Position numbers and translations under genes: made by a program. This document shows, one piece after another, positions 1 to 7,823 of a DNA stretch of 50,750 bases. The DNA is taken from contig CAZPNX010000017.1 in the NCBI GenBank assembly GCA_964588285.1, positions 1 through 50,750 on the forward strand, written 5' to 3'. The first letter of the stretch is position 1. The number at the start of each line of letters is the position of its first letter. The DNA is from CAZPNX01 sp964588285. Its GTDB lineage: Bacteria > Edwardsbacteria > AC1 > EtOH8. The notes under the pieces were generated by a model, which did no database searches, was not told where the DNA came from, and was given only the letters and a program-made list of their open reading frames with translations.

Positions 1-866
1 ACCGAGATGTAGTCCCTCCACCCCTTGATTTGCATCTCGCCCACTACCACCACATCTCCTGGCTCGATGACCGTCGCCTCCTTGCCCTTGACCGTCTTCC
101 CGCCCCAGCGGTTGATCTTGATATTGCCGGTGCTGGCCCTCTCCCCGTACCCCCCGGCCAGGCCTATGTAGTAGCTGAGCAGTGTCCCCGGCTCGAAGGG
201 GAAGGTGCCGCCTTTCTGCACCTGGCCCACCACCGTCACCGTGGTCGGGGTGGTGGGCACGGTGATGATGTCGCCCTCGCGTAATGTAATATTGAGGTTT
301 TCGTCCTGGTCGATGGTGAAGCGTCTGAAGTCGATGCTGACTACGCTGTCCAAATTGGCGATGTTCTGGATCTTTATCGTCTCCCTGGTGGTTAAGGGCG
401 TGAACCCGCCGGCCATAATGATGACATCGCGCAGTCTCTCCCCAGGCTTGATCTCGTACCTTCCGGGCTTGAACACCTGGCCCACCACCGTCACCAAGTT
501 CTGGGCCACCGGGAAGAAGACGATGTCGCCGTCGCGCATTTCCGGGTTCTCCTCCTGGACGTTCTCGCTCATGTAGCGGTACATGTCCAGCGTGTCGATG
601 GCGGCACCGCCCCGGATGAGCACCACCGACCTGATGGAAGCCTGTTCGTTGGGCCCGCCGGCCGCGCCGATGGCGTGGACCAGGCGGTCGAAGGCCTGAA
701 GGGTATGGATGCCGGGATTTCGCACCTGCCCCAGCACCTGGACCTTGATGGCCGGCCGCTCCCGGGACCAGTCCAGGCCCATTTGGGTGGGCAGGGCTCG
801 CTGGGCAGGCAAGTTCATTGCCGACAGGCTAAGAAAACAAGCTATGGCTAAGATTTTTCTCGTCAT
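1..866 (-). CDS. SLBB-domain polysaccharide export protein (partial, 3' end outside window)
   Basis: The reading frame starts at the ATG at 866 and runs off the left edge, giving about 288 residues without a stop. The first ~22 residues (MTRKILAIACFLSLSAMNLP, then AQ) form a signal peptide. After it come three SLBB-type repeats, each opening with a VxVxGQV motif: VQVLGQVRNPG near residue 43, VTVVGQVFKPG near 125 and VTVVGQVQKGG near 210. SLBB repeats occur in Wza-type outer-membrane polysaccharide exporters, so export of the polymer built from the sugars made upstream is likely. No N-terminal Poly_export domain is visible before the first repeat, so it may be a periplasmic SLBB partner rather than a full Wza channel. 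There is no clear Shine-Dalgarno before the ATG. It has its own promoter and structured leader. Confidence 0.85.
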   Translation of the reverse strand, partial: MTRKILAIACFLSLSAMNLPAQRALPTQMGLDWSRERPAIKVQVLGQVRNPGIHTLQAFDRLVHAIGAAGGPNEQASIRSVVLIRGGAAIDTLDMYRYMSENVQEENPEMRDGDIVFFPVAQNLVTVVGQVFKPGRYEIKPGERLRDVIIMAGGFTPLTTRETIKIQNIANLDSVVSIDFRRFTIDQDENLNITLREGDIITVPTTPTTVTVVGQVQKGGTFPFEPGTLLSYYIGLAGGYGERASTGNIKINRWGGKTVKGKEATVIEPGDVVVVGEMQIKGWRDYIS

Positions 867-924
867 TTTAATAGTTTCGATAAGTTTGACATGTTTACCG
901 TGTTTGCGATAGATAATAGAAAAC

Positions 925-945
925 CGGGCGCCTGTGCGGCGCCCG
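925..945 (-). terminator. Intrinsic terminator in the leader of the SLBB gene
   Basis: On the minus strand CGGGCGCC (945-938) pairs with GGCGCCCG (932-925) in a perfect 8-bp stem with a 5-nt loop, followed by GTTTTCTATT. It lies between the promoter at 1120-1148 and the SLBB start codon at 866, so it would stop transcription before the gene. Its 5' arm can alternatively pair with 988-994, which makes it a switchable attenuator. Confidence 0.75.
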
Positions 946-953
946 ATCGTCGC

Positions 954-1096
954 TGACTGCAGCCGACCGTCATCTTTCCGGTCTTTTGGGCGCCGCCAAA
1001 GGATACCTTACAAAAGGTACTGATGGCCCTGGTCCCGGGCCTACCCGATGTGCTTCTGCCGGTTATCCTTCGGACGTTAATGCGCCCCTGCAGTCA
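954..1096 (-). ncRNA. Candidate structured cis-regulatory RNA (riboswitch-like leader) of the SLBB gene
   Basis: The 5' leader on the minus strand folds by eye into a closed multi-helix structure. P1 pairs 1096-1088 with 962-954 (9 bp) and P2 pairs 1087-1082 with 993-988 (6 bp), directly stacked on P1. A hairpin at 983-979/969-965 sits in the junction. Inside P2 are a helix 1070-1064/1005-999 (7 bp) and hairpins 1041-1037/1029-1025 and 1019-1014/1009-1004; the last overlaps the 7-bp helix by two bases. The 3' arm of P2 with the next base (994-988, GGCGCCC) can instead pair with the 5' arm of the terminator (944-938), giving a 7-bp antiterminator. I do not recognise it as a c-di-GMP, c-di-AMP, TPP, SAM, cobalamin, FMN, fluoride or ZTP riboswitch. 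Ligand unknown. Confidence 0.6.
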
Positions 1097-1119
1097 CCTC
1101 GCAAAATTTAACGTTAATA

Positions 1120-1148
1120 ATTATATCGCAAACGATTAGTTTTGTCAA
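1120..1148 (-). promoter_or_regulatory. Consensus sigma-70-type promoter for the SLBB leader
   Basis: On the minus strand the -35 box TTGACA (1148-1143) and -10 box TATAAT (1125-1120) both match consensus exactly and are 17 bp apart. Transcription should start near 1113 and give a leader of about 245 nt before the ATG at 866. The -35 box overlaps the stop codon of the upstream glycoside hydrolase gene, so the export gene is uncoupled from the sugar genes by an embedded promoter. Confidence 0.85.
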
Positions 1149-3958
1149 GGCTTTTCTCGGTTTTCCATGGTCTTCAACCAGTCCCATGCCTGAAAGGCGG
1201 CGGTCGTCCATGGGTGATTTGACCTGTCCTCCCGCCCCATGTAGATCACAACCGGCCCGTTCTGAGTTCGGTATCCCTCGCCTTTTGCCATTTGTCTTTT
1301 AACGGTCCTGAAGATGTCGGGATGCTGCCCGCCCAGGCTGTCGATGTAAGGCTGGAAAGCCCAGCCGGCATCCTCCAGGGCCAGAGCTCCGAAATGAAGA
1401 CCAGCCTTTTCGTCGAACCATCCCCCGCGCCGCAGCCAGTAGTTGGGAACCGTGGGCGTATTTGGCCTGTCACCCCTTGGTCCGTCCAGAATCCCTGACG
1501 GTATGTAATGATAGTAACCCTCCAACAACCATGGCGTTGGCCCAAGACTGGAAATCTCCAGCATTTCTGCCAGAAACCAGGAGCCCTGGGGAGGCAAGAT
1601 CAGCCGGAACTTGACGGAGAAGGCGGCCCAAGCCGTGTCCCTGGGTACGAATTCGGCACTAAAGTGCAGCACGCGCCCGTTGCCTGGAAAGTCTTCTATT
1701 GTGAAGCCAGTAATTTTGTCCGGCGCCAGCCAGCCGTCCCCTCCGCGGCGCTGGAATACCAGGGGATGATACGACCCCATGGATATCCCGTGCCACAGGA
1801 TGCTGTCTATCCCGGCGCTTTTTCCCGGGGTCAGCACCAGCCTCACCTCCCCGTTGTCCACCTCCAGCCTGCCGTGGCGCATGCGGACCGCCGGCTTTTC
1901 GTACCTGGCCGCCGCCCTGTGTTTCCTGAACAGGGCCGCCCGGAGCATCCCCGAGCGCCAAGGCCTGCCCGCTCCCCGGTGGATCTCGGCCGCCGCCCCA
2001 TTGACAGATCCCAGGGCCGAGGTCAAGCGCAGGTATGGCTGGTGTCCGACGTTGACCAACCCGTAATTGCTGTTCTCCGGAAAGCTGTCGGTGACGCCTA
2101 GGGCCGGCTCGTCGGCCCACATGAACCAGCTGGTGCCCACCACGAAAGGCAGGCTAAAAAATTCCTCCTGGAGCCTGGCGGCGCAGTAGGCCCGTTGTGA
2201 CTGATCGTCCACCCGCATGCCGGCGCCGCGGGTGCTGGGCAGTCCGGCATCCAGGGCCGGGAAACCCCATTCGGAAATTAAAAGCGGTTTGGCGCAAAGT
2301 TTATAGCGATTTTCCAAACTGTCCCTCAGACCCGGGATATCACCGGAAAGCATGTCCACCCTGGGATAGCAGTTGAACGATACGATGTCGCAATGCCTGC
2401 CGGCGGCTTCCCAGGCCGGCTCCGGCGCCAGCCAGGCGAAACGAGCGCCCAGCACCAGATGATTGGGATCGGCCCGGCGGATGGCGGCAGTGGCGATCCT
2501 GAAATACTCCTCGGCGCACCGGGAGATGTATGCTTCAGCGTCATCGATGGCCGCAGCGTTATTCGGGACCAGCACCAGCGATGTTTCGGCCAGCGCTTCC
2601 CAGGTCTTGAGTCCTGTGCCCCAGGACGAGTTGAATCCGTCAATCCGCCCGTGCCTTTTTCGCAGCAGTTCGACCGCGGCCAGTTTGGCCCGGCTTCCCG
2701 GCCCCAGCCTCATGGCGCTGGTGAACAGCGACCATGGCTTTCCGTCCTTGCCGAACCACTCCAGCTCGTTGTCGATGTAATAGCCGAGCAGGTCGGGGTC
2801 GTCACGCCAGGGGCGGCATTTGTTCTCGGCCGCCATCCGGCAGTAGCGCTCATATCTGGGATCGAATACGTCCGGGAAGCCTGTCCAGAAGGTCTTGGGC
2901 ACGATGGCGGAGTGGTCGCTGAACATCTGGCCCAGGCGCAGTATGGGGGCATAGGCCAATCCCCGGCGGACAATCTCCTCGGGCATTTCCGACTGTCCAA
3001 CGGTGTTGAAGCCCCAGAAGCGAAGTTTACCCGCAACATCCCTGGCCCATAAAGATTCCGAGCCGAACAGCTTTTCGCTGGTCCGGTGATAGGGCGAGTA
3101 TCCCAGGGCCTGACACCAGATTTCGCGGTATTTTACCAATTCGCAACCTAGGGACAGGAACTTGTCGCCGTCCGCCCTCAACAGCCAGTTAACGCCGTTG
3201 TCGGTGGTTGTTTTGAAGAACCCGGCATTTCCCCTATATAGAACATCTCTCCGTAGTTGTTCCGCCGAGAACTTTTTCGAAAGCTTGAGCTTTAAGAAAG
3301 AGGTGTTGAAACCGCCGTTGTCGACAGAAGGAAATATCCGAACCAGGGCTTCTGGTGTCGCCTGGCATTCGATATCGGCGATGACAACCCCTGCGGCATC
3401 CCGGACCAAGCCCTTAAGCGACATTCCCTGTTTTTCTAGACGCAAGCGATATCTAATTCCGTACCTCCACTCGCCTCCATTTTTTAACGTTTTATAAATC
3501 GACGGTCTTTCTTCGGCACCCCACCGATCGTCATTCATGAGCCTCAGCTCAACAAAACGCCGGCCGCCGGCCTCTCCCGGCGACTCCACCAGCGCCAGGT
3601 GCCAGTAGTGGCGCACATCCTGATAGAGCGAAACCCCGGCCACCTTCCAGCCGTCACCAGTACGACCTTGGACCATCACCTCGGCCTCGACCCAGGCATC
3701 CTCCGCCCTTAGCTCCTTTTGGAGTACGGCGTGCGACCTTGCCGTGCCGGTGTCCCGAAGGGCGCCATCGCGAAAAAACCAGCTCATGGAGGTGAAAGCC
3801 CAGTCACGTTCAAGGTGGGACTGTGTTGCTTTGGATAAATCGTACTTGGCGCCAATGGCCAGCGAAGTCCAAGCAGCCATAAGCAAGACAAGGACCGCAA
3901 AGCAACGCACCCTGGGCGGAAGCCGCCCAGGGTGCCCAGGTAACGGTAAAAAGCTCAT
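1145..3958 (-). CDS. Secreted glycoside hydrolase, clan GH-A-like
   Basis: 937 aa. A hydrophobic segment at residues ~19-36 looks like a signal peptide with a long N-region. Residues ~40-230 look like an all-beta carbohydrate-binding or LamG-like region. Residues ~285-620 look like a TIM barrel: YYIDNELEWFG at 393-403 carries the Asn-Glu pair typical of the clan GH-A acid/base (E398), and LLISEWGF around 559-566 offers the nucleophile (E563). The C-terminal ~270 residues look beta-rich. The substrate cannot be read from sequence; beta-agarase or beta-galactosidase-like families are closest in feel. Its ATG overlaps the stop of the dehydrogenase gene by 4 bp (3955-3958), so it belongs to the sugar-nucleotide operon and probably trims or turns over the polymer. 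Confidence 0.75.
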   Translation of the reverse strand: MSFLPLPGHPGRLPPRVRCFAVLVLLMAAWTSLAIGAKYDLSKATQSHLERDWAFTSMSWFFRDGALRDTGTARSHAVLQKELRAEDAWVEAEVMVQGRTGDGWKVAGVSLYQDVRHYWHLALVESPGEAGGRRFVELRLMNDDRWGAEERPSIYKTLKNGGEWRYGIRYRLRLEKQGMSLKGLVRDAAGVVIADIECQATPEALVRIFPSVDNGGFNTSFLKLKLSKKFSAEQLRRDVLYRGNAGFFKTTTDNGVNWLLRADGDKFLSLGCELVKYREIWCQALGYSPYHRTSEKLFGSESLWARDVAGKLRFWGFNTVGQSEMPEEIVRRGLAYAPILRLGQMFSDHSAIVPKTFWTGFPDVFDPRYERYCRMAAENKCRPWRDDPDLLGYYIDNELEWFGKDGKPWSLFTSAMRLGPGSRAKLAAVELLRKRHGRIDGFNSSWGTGLKTWEALAETSLVLVPNNAAAIDDAEAYISRCAEEYFRIATAAIRRADPNHLVLGARFAWLAPEPAWEAAGRHCDIVSFNCYPRVDMLSGDIPGLRDSLENRYKLCAKPLLISEWGFPALDAGLPSTRGAGMRVDDQSQRAYCAARLQEEFFSLPFVVGTSWFMWADEPALGVTDSFPENSNYGLVNVGHQPYLRLTSALGSVNGAAAEIHRGAGRPWRSGMLRAALFRKHRAAARYEKPAVRMRHGRLEVDNGEVRLVLTPGKSAGIDSILWHGISMGSYHPLVFQRRGGDGWLAPDKITGFTIEDFPGNGRVLHFSAEFVPRDTAWAAFSVKFRLILPPQGSWFLAEMLEISSLGPTPWLLEGYYHYIPSGILDGPRGDRPNTPTVPNYWLRRGGWFDEKAGLHFGALALEDAGWAFQPYIDSLGGQHPDIFRTVKRQMAKGEGYRTQNGPVVIYMGREDRSNHPWTTAAFQAWDWLKTMENREKP

Positions 3959-5262
3959 TTCCTGCCTATCTTCACCACCTTGCGGCTGGTTATGCCCTTG
4001 GTGGCATTGCGGGTGTCCACCACCAGCTTGGCGTTTTTAACAATATCCCGATAATCGAAACAGCTGTGGTTGGTGGTGATGACCACGCAGTCAACCGAAC
4101 GGATCAGATCCCGGCTCATTTTCAGCGATTTCATGGAAAGCCCGTGCTCTTCGAACGAGGGCACGTACGGGTCGTGGTAAACCAAAGATTTGACCTTGGG
4201 CTTTAGGAGTTCGATGACCTTGATGGCCGGGCTGGAGCGGATGTCGTCGATGTCCTTCTTGAAGGCCACTCCCAGCACCAGCACCCGGGAGCGCGAGGCC
4301 GACAGCCCGACATCCGACAGGGCGGCGATCACCTTGTTGACCACGTGGTAGGGCATGTTCTCGTTGGTCTCGGCCGCCAGCTCAATGAAGTCGGTGTGGA
4401 AGTCGTACTCCTTGGCCTTCCAGGCCAGGTAGTAGGGATCGATGGGGATGCAGTGGCCGCCCAGACCCGGGCCCGGATAGAACGGCATGAAGCCGTAGGG
4501 CTTGGTGGCGGCCGCGTCGACCACCTCCCAGATGTCGATGTCGTCCATCCGCTCGCACAGGCAGGCCAGCTCGTTGACCAGGGCGATGTTGACGCTGCGA
4601 AAGATGTTCTCCAAAAGCTTGGTCATCTCGGCCGCCGAGGGCGAGGAGACCATGATCACCTTTTTGATGATGGCTGAATACATCAGCCTGGCCAGCTCTC
4701 CGCATCTCCTGGTGTATCCGCCGACCACGGTTGGGGTGGTGGCGGTGGTGAACTGCTTGTTGCCGGGATCGATGCGCTCCGGAGAGAAGGCCAGATGGAA
4801 GTCCCGTCCCGCCCTGAGCCCCTTGCGTTCCAGGATTGGTTTGACCACCTTGGTGGTGGTTTCGGGATAGGTGGTGCTTTTGAGGATGACCAGCATTCCC
4901 CGATGCAGGCTCCGGGCAATGCCCTCGGCGGCCCGGACGATGTAGCTGATGTCCGGATCCTTGGTGGCGGTGTAGGGCGTGGGCACGCAGATGTGGACCG
5001 CGTCGCAGTTTCGCAGTACCGCGTAATCGGACGTGGCCCGAAGCCTTCCCGACTTCACCATCTTTCGCAGGTCCCCGTCGTCCACATCGAGGATGTAGTT
5101 CCGGCCTGAGTTTACCGAGGAGACCTTGCCCTTGTCCAGGTCTATGCCGTCCACCCGGAAGCCGGCCTTGGCGAATTCCACTGCCAGCGGCAGGCCGACG
5201 TAGCCCAATCCGATGACGGCGATCCGGGCCTGACACTTTTCTATCTTTGTCTTCAGTTCCAT
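3955..5262 (-). CDS. wbpA: Nucleotide-sugar 6-dehydrogenase (UDP-N-acetylglucosamine dehydrogenase, WbpA type)
   Basis: 435 aa, the normal length for the UDP-glucose/UDP-HexNAc dehydrogenase family. It has an N-terminal Rossmann NAD site VIGLGYVGLP (residues 16-25), the central dimerisation domain, catalytic Cys271 in GPGLGGHCIPIDP (264-276), and a C-terminal UDP-binding domain with VLGVAFKKDIDDIR. The long sequence before the glycine-rich loop and the HCIPIDPYYL segment fit the WbpA/WbpO group (NAD-dependent oxidation of UDP-HexNAc to the uronic acid) better than UDP-glucose dehydrogenase, but substrate choice is inferred. It is translationally coupled to the hydrolase downstream and separated from rmlB by about 70 bp. 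Confidence 0.85.
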   Translation of the reverse strand: MELKTKIEKCQARIAVIGLGYVGLPLAVEFAKAGFRVDGIDLDKGKVSSVNSGRNYILDVDDGDLRKMVKSGRLRATSDYAVLRNCDAVHICVPTPYTATKDPDISYIVRAAEGIARSLHRGMLVILKSTTYPETTTKVVKPILERKGLRAGRDFHLAFSPERIDPGNKQFTTATTPTVVGGYTRRCGELARLMYSAIIKKVIMVSSPSAAEMTKLLENIFRSVNIALVNELACLCERMDDIDIWEVVDAAATKPYGFMPFYPGPGLGGHCIPIDPYYLAWKAKEYDFHTDFIELAAETNENMPYHVVNKVIAALSDVGLSASRSRVLVLGVAFKKDIDDIRSSPAIKVIELLKPKVKSLVYHDPYVPSFEEHGLSMKSLKMSRDLIRSVDCVVITTNHSCFDYRDIVKNAKLVVDTRNATKGITSRKVVKIGRK

Positions 5263-5331
5263 GCTACCCCCATCGTTCTCTCGGGAAAAATCCTTAAAGC
5301 CGTTTATCCGTGAAGATCCGTGGCAATGATG

Positions 5332-6345
5332 TTACTTCCGCTCCTGGTACCAACGTTTCTGGAACTCCTGGTGCTCCCGCTTCCCCTCTTTTATCTTCCG
5401 CCACCAGTCCTGATGTTCGAGGTACCAGCGGATGGTCTCCCTGACCGCCTGTTCGAAGGAGTATTTGGGGCTCCAGCCCATTTGGCGGATCTTGGAGATG
5501 TCCAGCGAATAGCGGCGGTCGTGCCCCGGCCGGTCCTTGACGAATTTCTTCAGGGACTGGGGCTTGCCCAGCTCGCTCAGGATGATATCGGTGATCTGGA
5601 TGTTGGTCATCTCCTGGCCGCCGCCGATGTTGTAGACCTCGCCCGGAGCCCCGTTCTCCAGGATGAAATCGATAGCCTGGCAATGGTCGGCCACGTAGAG
5701 CCAGTCGCGCACGTTCAGGCCGTCGCCGTAGATGGGCAGTTCCCGGTCTTCCAGGGCGTTGGTGACGAAGAAGGGTATCAGCTTCTCCGGAAACTGGTAG
5801 GGCCCGTAATTGTTGGTGCACCTGGTCACCCGGACATCCATGCCGAAGGTGGCGAAGTAGGACAGGGCCAGGAGATCGGCCGCCGCCTTGGAGGCCGAGT
5901 AGGGGCTGCGGGGCTCCAGCCGGTCGCCCTCAACCGAGGAACCCTGCTCCACGCTGCCGTAAACCTCGTCGGTGCCGATCTGCAGGAAGAGCTTGACCCC
6001 GGCCCGGCGCGACTCCTCCAGCATGACATGGGTGCCGATGATGTTGGTGCGGGTGAAGACGTAGGGATCGTCCACCGAACGGTCCACATGGCTTTCGGCG
6101 GCGAAGTTGACCACCCAGTCCGCTTCCTTCACCAAATCCGCCGCCAGCTTGGGATCGCAGATGTCGCCGTGGACGAAGCGATAGTTGGGATTGCCCTCGA
6201 CCGCCTTCAGGTTGTCGAGGTTCCCGGCGTAGGTCAGCTTGTCCAAATTGGTGATCCGGCAGTCGGGATGGGCCGACAGCATGTGATGGATGAAGTTGCT
6301 GCCGATGAATCCGGCGCCGCCGGTGACCAATAATCTTTTCATCAT
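5332..6345 (-). CDS. rmlB: dTDP-glucose 4,6-dehydratase
   Basis: 337 aa, standard RmlB length. An extended SDR with NAD motif TGGAGFIGSNF (8-18), the RmlB-specific TDEVYG (Thr125-Asp126-Glu127) that supplies acid and base for dehydration, and YSASK (Tyr149, Lys153). It converts dTDP-glucose to dTDP-4-keto-6-deoxyglucose. Two adjacent ATGs (6345 and 6342) could start it. An rmlC-like epimerase lies next to it, but rmlA and rmlD are not in the window, so the final sugar need not be L-rhamnose. Confidence 0.93.
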   Translation of the reverse strand: MMKRLLVTGGAGFIGSNFIHHMLSAHPDCRITNLDKLTYAGNLDNLKAVEGNPNYRFVHGDICDPKLAADLVKEADWVVNFAAESHVDRSVDDPYVFTRTNIIGTHVMLEESRRAGVKLFLQIGTDEVYGSVEQGSSVEGDRLEPRSPYSASKAAADLLALSYFATFGMDVRVTRCTNNYGPYQFPEKLIPFFVTNALEDRELPIYGDGLNVRDWLYVADHCQAIDFILENGAPGEVYNIGGGQEMTNIQITDIILSELGKPQSLKKFVKDRPGHDRRYSLDISKIRQMGWSPKYSFEQAVRETIRWYLEHQDWWRKIKEGKREHQEFQKRWYQERK

Positions 6346-6351
6346 AGTTCA

Positions 6352-6407
6352 GATAACAGTCAACAACCAACAACCGGTGTTAGTTGCAGCCTGTTAGTTG
6401 TTAGCTG
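6352..6407. repeat. Degenerate 7-nt-period array between rmlC-like gene and rmlB
   Basis: This interval divides exactly into eight 7-nt units. On the plus strand they are GATAACA, GTCAACA, ACCAACA, ACCGGTG, TTAGTTG, CAGCCTG, TTAGTTG, TTAGCTG. The first half is CAACA-rich and the second half TAGTTG-rich, so the two halves are imperfect inverted repeats that could form a hairpin in the mRNA. It fills almost the whole gap between the two genes. Confidence 0.6.
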
Positions 6408-6412
6408 AAAAT

Positions 6413-6868
6413 TCATCCGTCCTTCCGGCTCCAGTCATAAGGTATATCGTTGCGGTGAGGATCCACCCGGTGTTCGTCCGGCTGGTCGTAGCGGTAGGGC
6501 TCGGTGGGACAATTGATGATATAGGCTTCGTGTTCCGTTATGCACTTCCAGCCGTGGTAGACGCCGCGGGGCACCTGGACCAGCATGGGGTTCAGCTCGC
6601 CTACAAAAAATTCATTGACCTCGCCCTTGGTCTTGGATCCCTCACGGCCGTCATAGCATACCAGCTTGATCATCCCCCGGACGCAGGCGATGTTGTCGTC
6701 CTGCAGGCGGTGAAAATGCCAACCCTTGACCACGCCCGGATAGGTGGTGCTGAGGTAGACCTGCCCGAACTTGGTGAACAGCTCTTCGTCGCAGCGCAGC
6801 ATCTCCATCAGCCGGCCGCGCTCGTCGGGAATGAGCCTCAGCTTCTTGGTCTTGACTCCGTCTATCAT
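6413..6868 (-). CDS. dTDP-4-dehydrorhamnose 3,5-epimerase-like cupin (RmlC/WxcM family)
   Basis: 151 aa from the ATG at 6868. That start is chosen because GAGGAG (6882-6877) sits 8 nt upstream; a longer upstream extension has no such support. The protein is a small beta-jelly-roll of the RmlC superfamily. Visible landmarks are VVKGWHFHRLQDD (His-x-His) in the active-site region and VPRGVYHGW (conserved Tyr/His). It probably epimerises a dTDP-4-keto-6-deoxy sugar made by RmlB. It is shorter than classical RmlC (~180 aa) and the sequence resembles the divergent 'dTDP-4-dehydrorhamnose 3,5-epimerase related' group, so exact chemistry is uncertain. The stop of rmd lies 16 bp upstream. Confidence 0.8.
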   Translation of the reverse strand: MIDGVKTKKLRLIPDERGRLMEMLRCDEELFTKFGQVYLSTTYPGVVKGWHFHRLQDDNIACVRGMIKLVCYDGREGSKTKGEVNEFFVGELNPMLVQVPRGVYHGWKCITEHEAYIINCPTEPYRYDQPDEHRVDPHRNDIPYDWSRKDG

Positions 6869-6884
6869 CTTAAATACTCCTCTG

Positions 6885-7823
6885 CTATGCCGCCAACCTG
6901 CGCCAATAGTCCAGCAAGTTACGCAGCGAGTCCTCAATCCGATGCTCCGGAGCCCAACCGGTCTCCTCCACCAGCTTCCGGTTGTTCCCCAAAAGCAGCG
7001 GCGTATCCGATGGCCTCAGCCGTTCCGGGTCCTGCTCAATTTTAATGGAAACTCGGCTCATGGCCAACATCGCCTCCAGGGCCTCCCTTACCGACACGGC
7101 CCGGCCGGTACAGACATTATAGGCCTGGCCGCTCCTGCCCTTCTCCCCCAGAAGTCGGTAGGCCCGGACCACGTCGCGGACATCGGAGAAATCACGTCGG
7201 GCCTCCAGGTTGCCAACCCGAACCACTGGCTCCATTTTCCCGGCCTCGATCTCGGCGATCTGCCTGGCAAACGACGGCAGAGCGAAATTATCCGACTGGC
7301 CCGGACCCAGGTGCGGAAAGGGACGAATGAACACCACATCCAAATCCCAGGACTCAAGGTACTGTCGGCATACCAACTCCTGGGCGGCCTTGCTGACGGC
7401 ATAGGGCGATTTAGGATTGAATGGCCGGGACTCCTCCAACGGCCTTTGGTCCGGGTTGGGGCCGTAGACCTCGCAGGAGCTGACCAGAATGAATCTCGGT
7501 TTTTTACCCAGGCGCCTGACCGCCTCCAACAGGTTTACCGTTCCTATGACATTGACCTCGAAGGTCAGCCGCGGATTGCGGAACGACAGGGCGGCCGAGC
7601 TCTGGGCGGCCAGGTGATAGACGATATCGGACTCCGTATCGGCCAGCGTTTTATCTATGTCACCGCCCCCAGCCAGGTCCAGGGGAAAGAGCCGGCATCC
7701 CTCCAGGCCAGCGGCGGACTTGTCGTCAAAGTAGCTCCCCGATACCTTCCAGCCCGCTGCGGACAGCTCATGGGCCAGGTAATGGCCGACAAATCCCTCG
7801 ATGCCGGTGATAAAAGCGTTCAA
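6885..7823 (-). CDS. rmd: GDP-4-keto-6-deoxy-D-mannose reductase-like SDR
   Basis: 312 aa extended SDR. It has the N-terminal NAD(P) motif TGIEGFVGHYL (6-16), the active-site region VSSCEVYG (114-121) and SPYAVSK with Tyr141 and Lys145. Start and stop overlap gmd by 4 bp (7820-7823). The tight coupling to gmd and the EGFVGHYL loop indicate reduction of GDP-4-keto-6-deoxymannose, giving GDP-D-rhamnose (Rmd type). Other GDP-sugar reductases or epimerases are possible. Confidence 0.82.
   Translation of the reverse strand: MNAFITGIEGFVGHYLAHELSAAGWKVSGSYFDDKSAAGLEGCRLFPLDLAGGGDIDKTLADTESDIVYHLAAQSSAALSFRNPRLTFEVNVIGTVNLLEAVRRLGKKPRFILVSSCEVYGPNPDQRPLEESRPFNPKSPYAVSKAAQELVCRQYLESWDLDVVFIRPFPHLGPGQSDNFALPSFARQIAEIEAGKMEPVVRVGNLEARRDFSDVRDVVRAYRLLGEKGRSGQAYNVCTGRAVSVREALEAMLAMSRVSIKIEQDPERLRPSDTPLLLGNNRKLVEETGWAPEHRIEDSLRNLLDYWRRLAA

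Noticed and set aside
954..1096. Identification of the SLBB leader as a c-di-GMP riboswitch
   Set aside because: The fold and conserved-looking segments do not match the c-di-GMP-I or -II cores as I know them; left as an unassigned structure.
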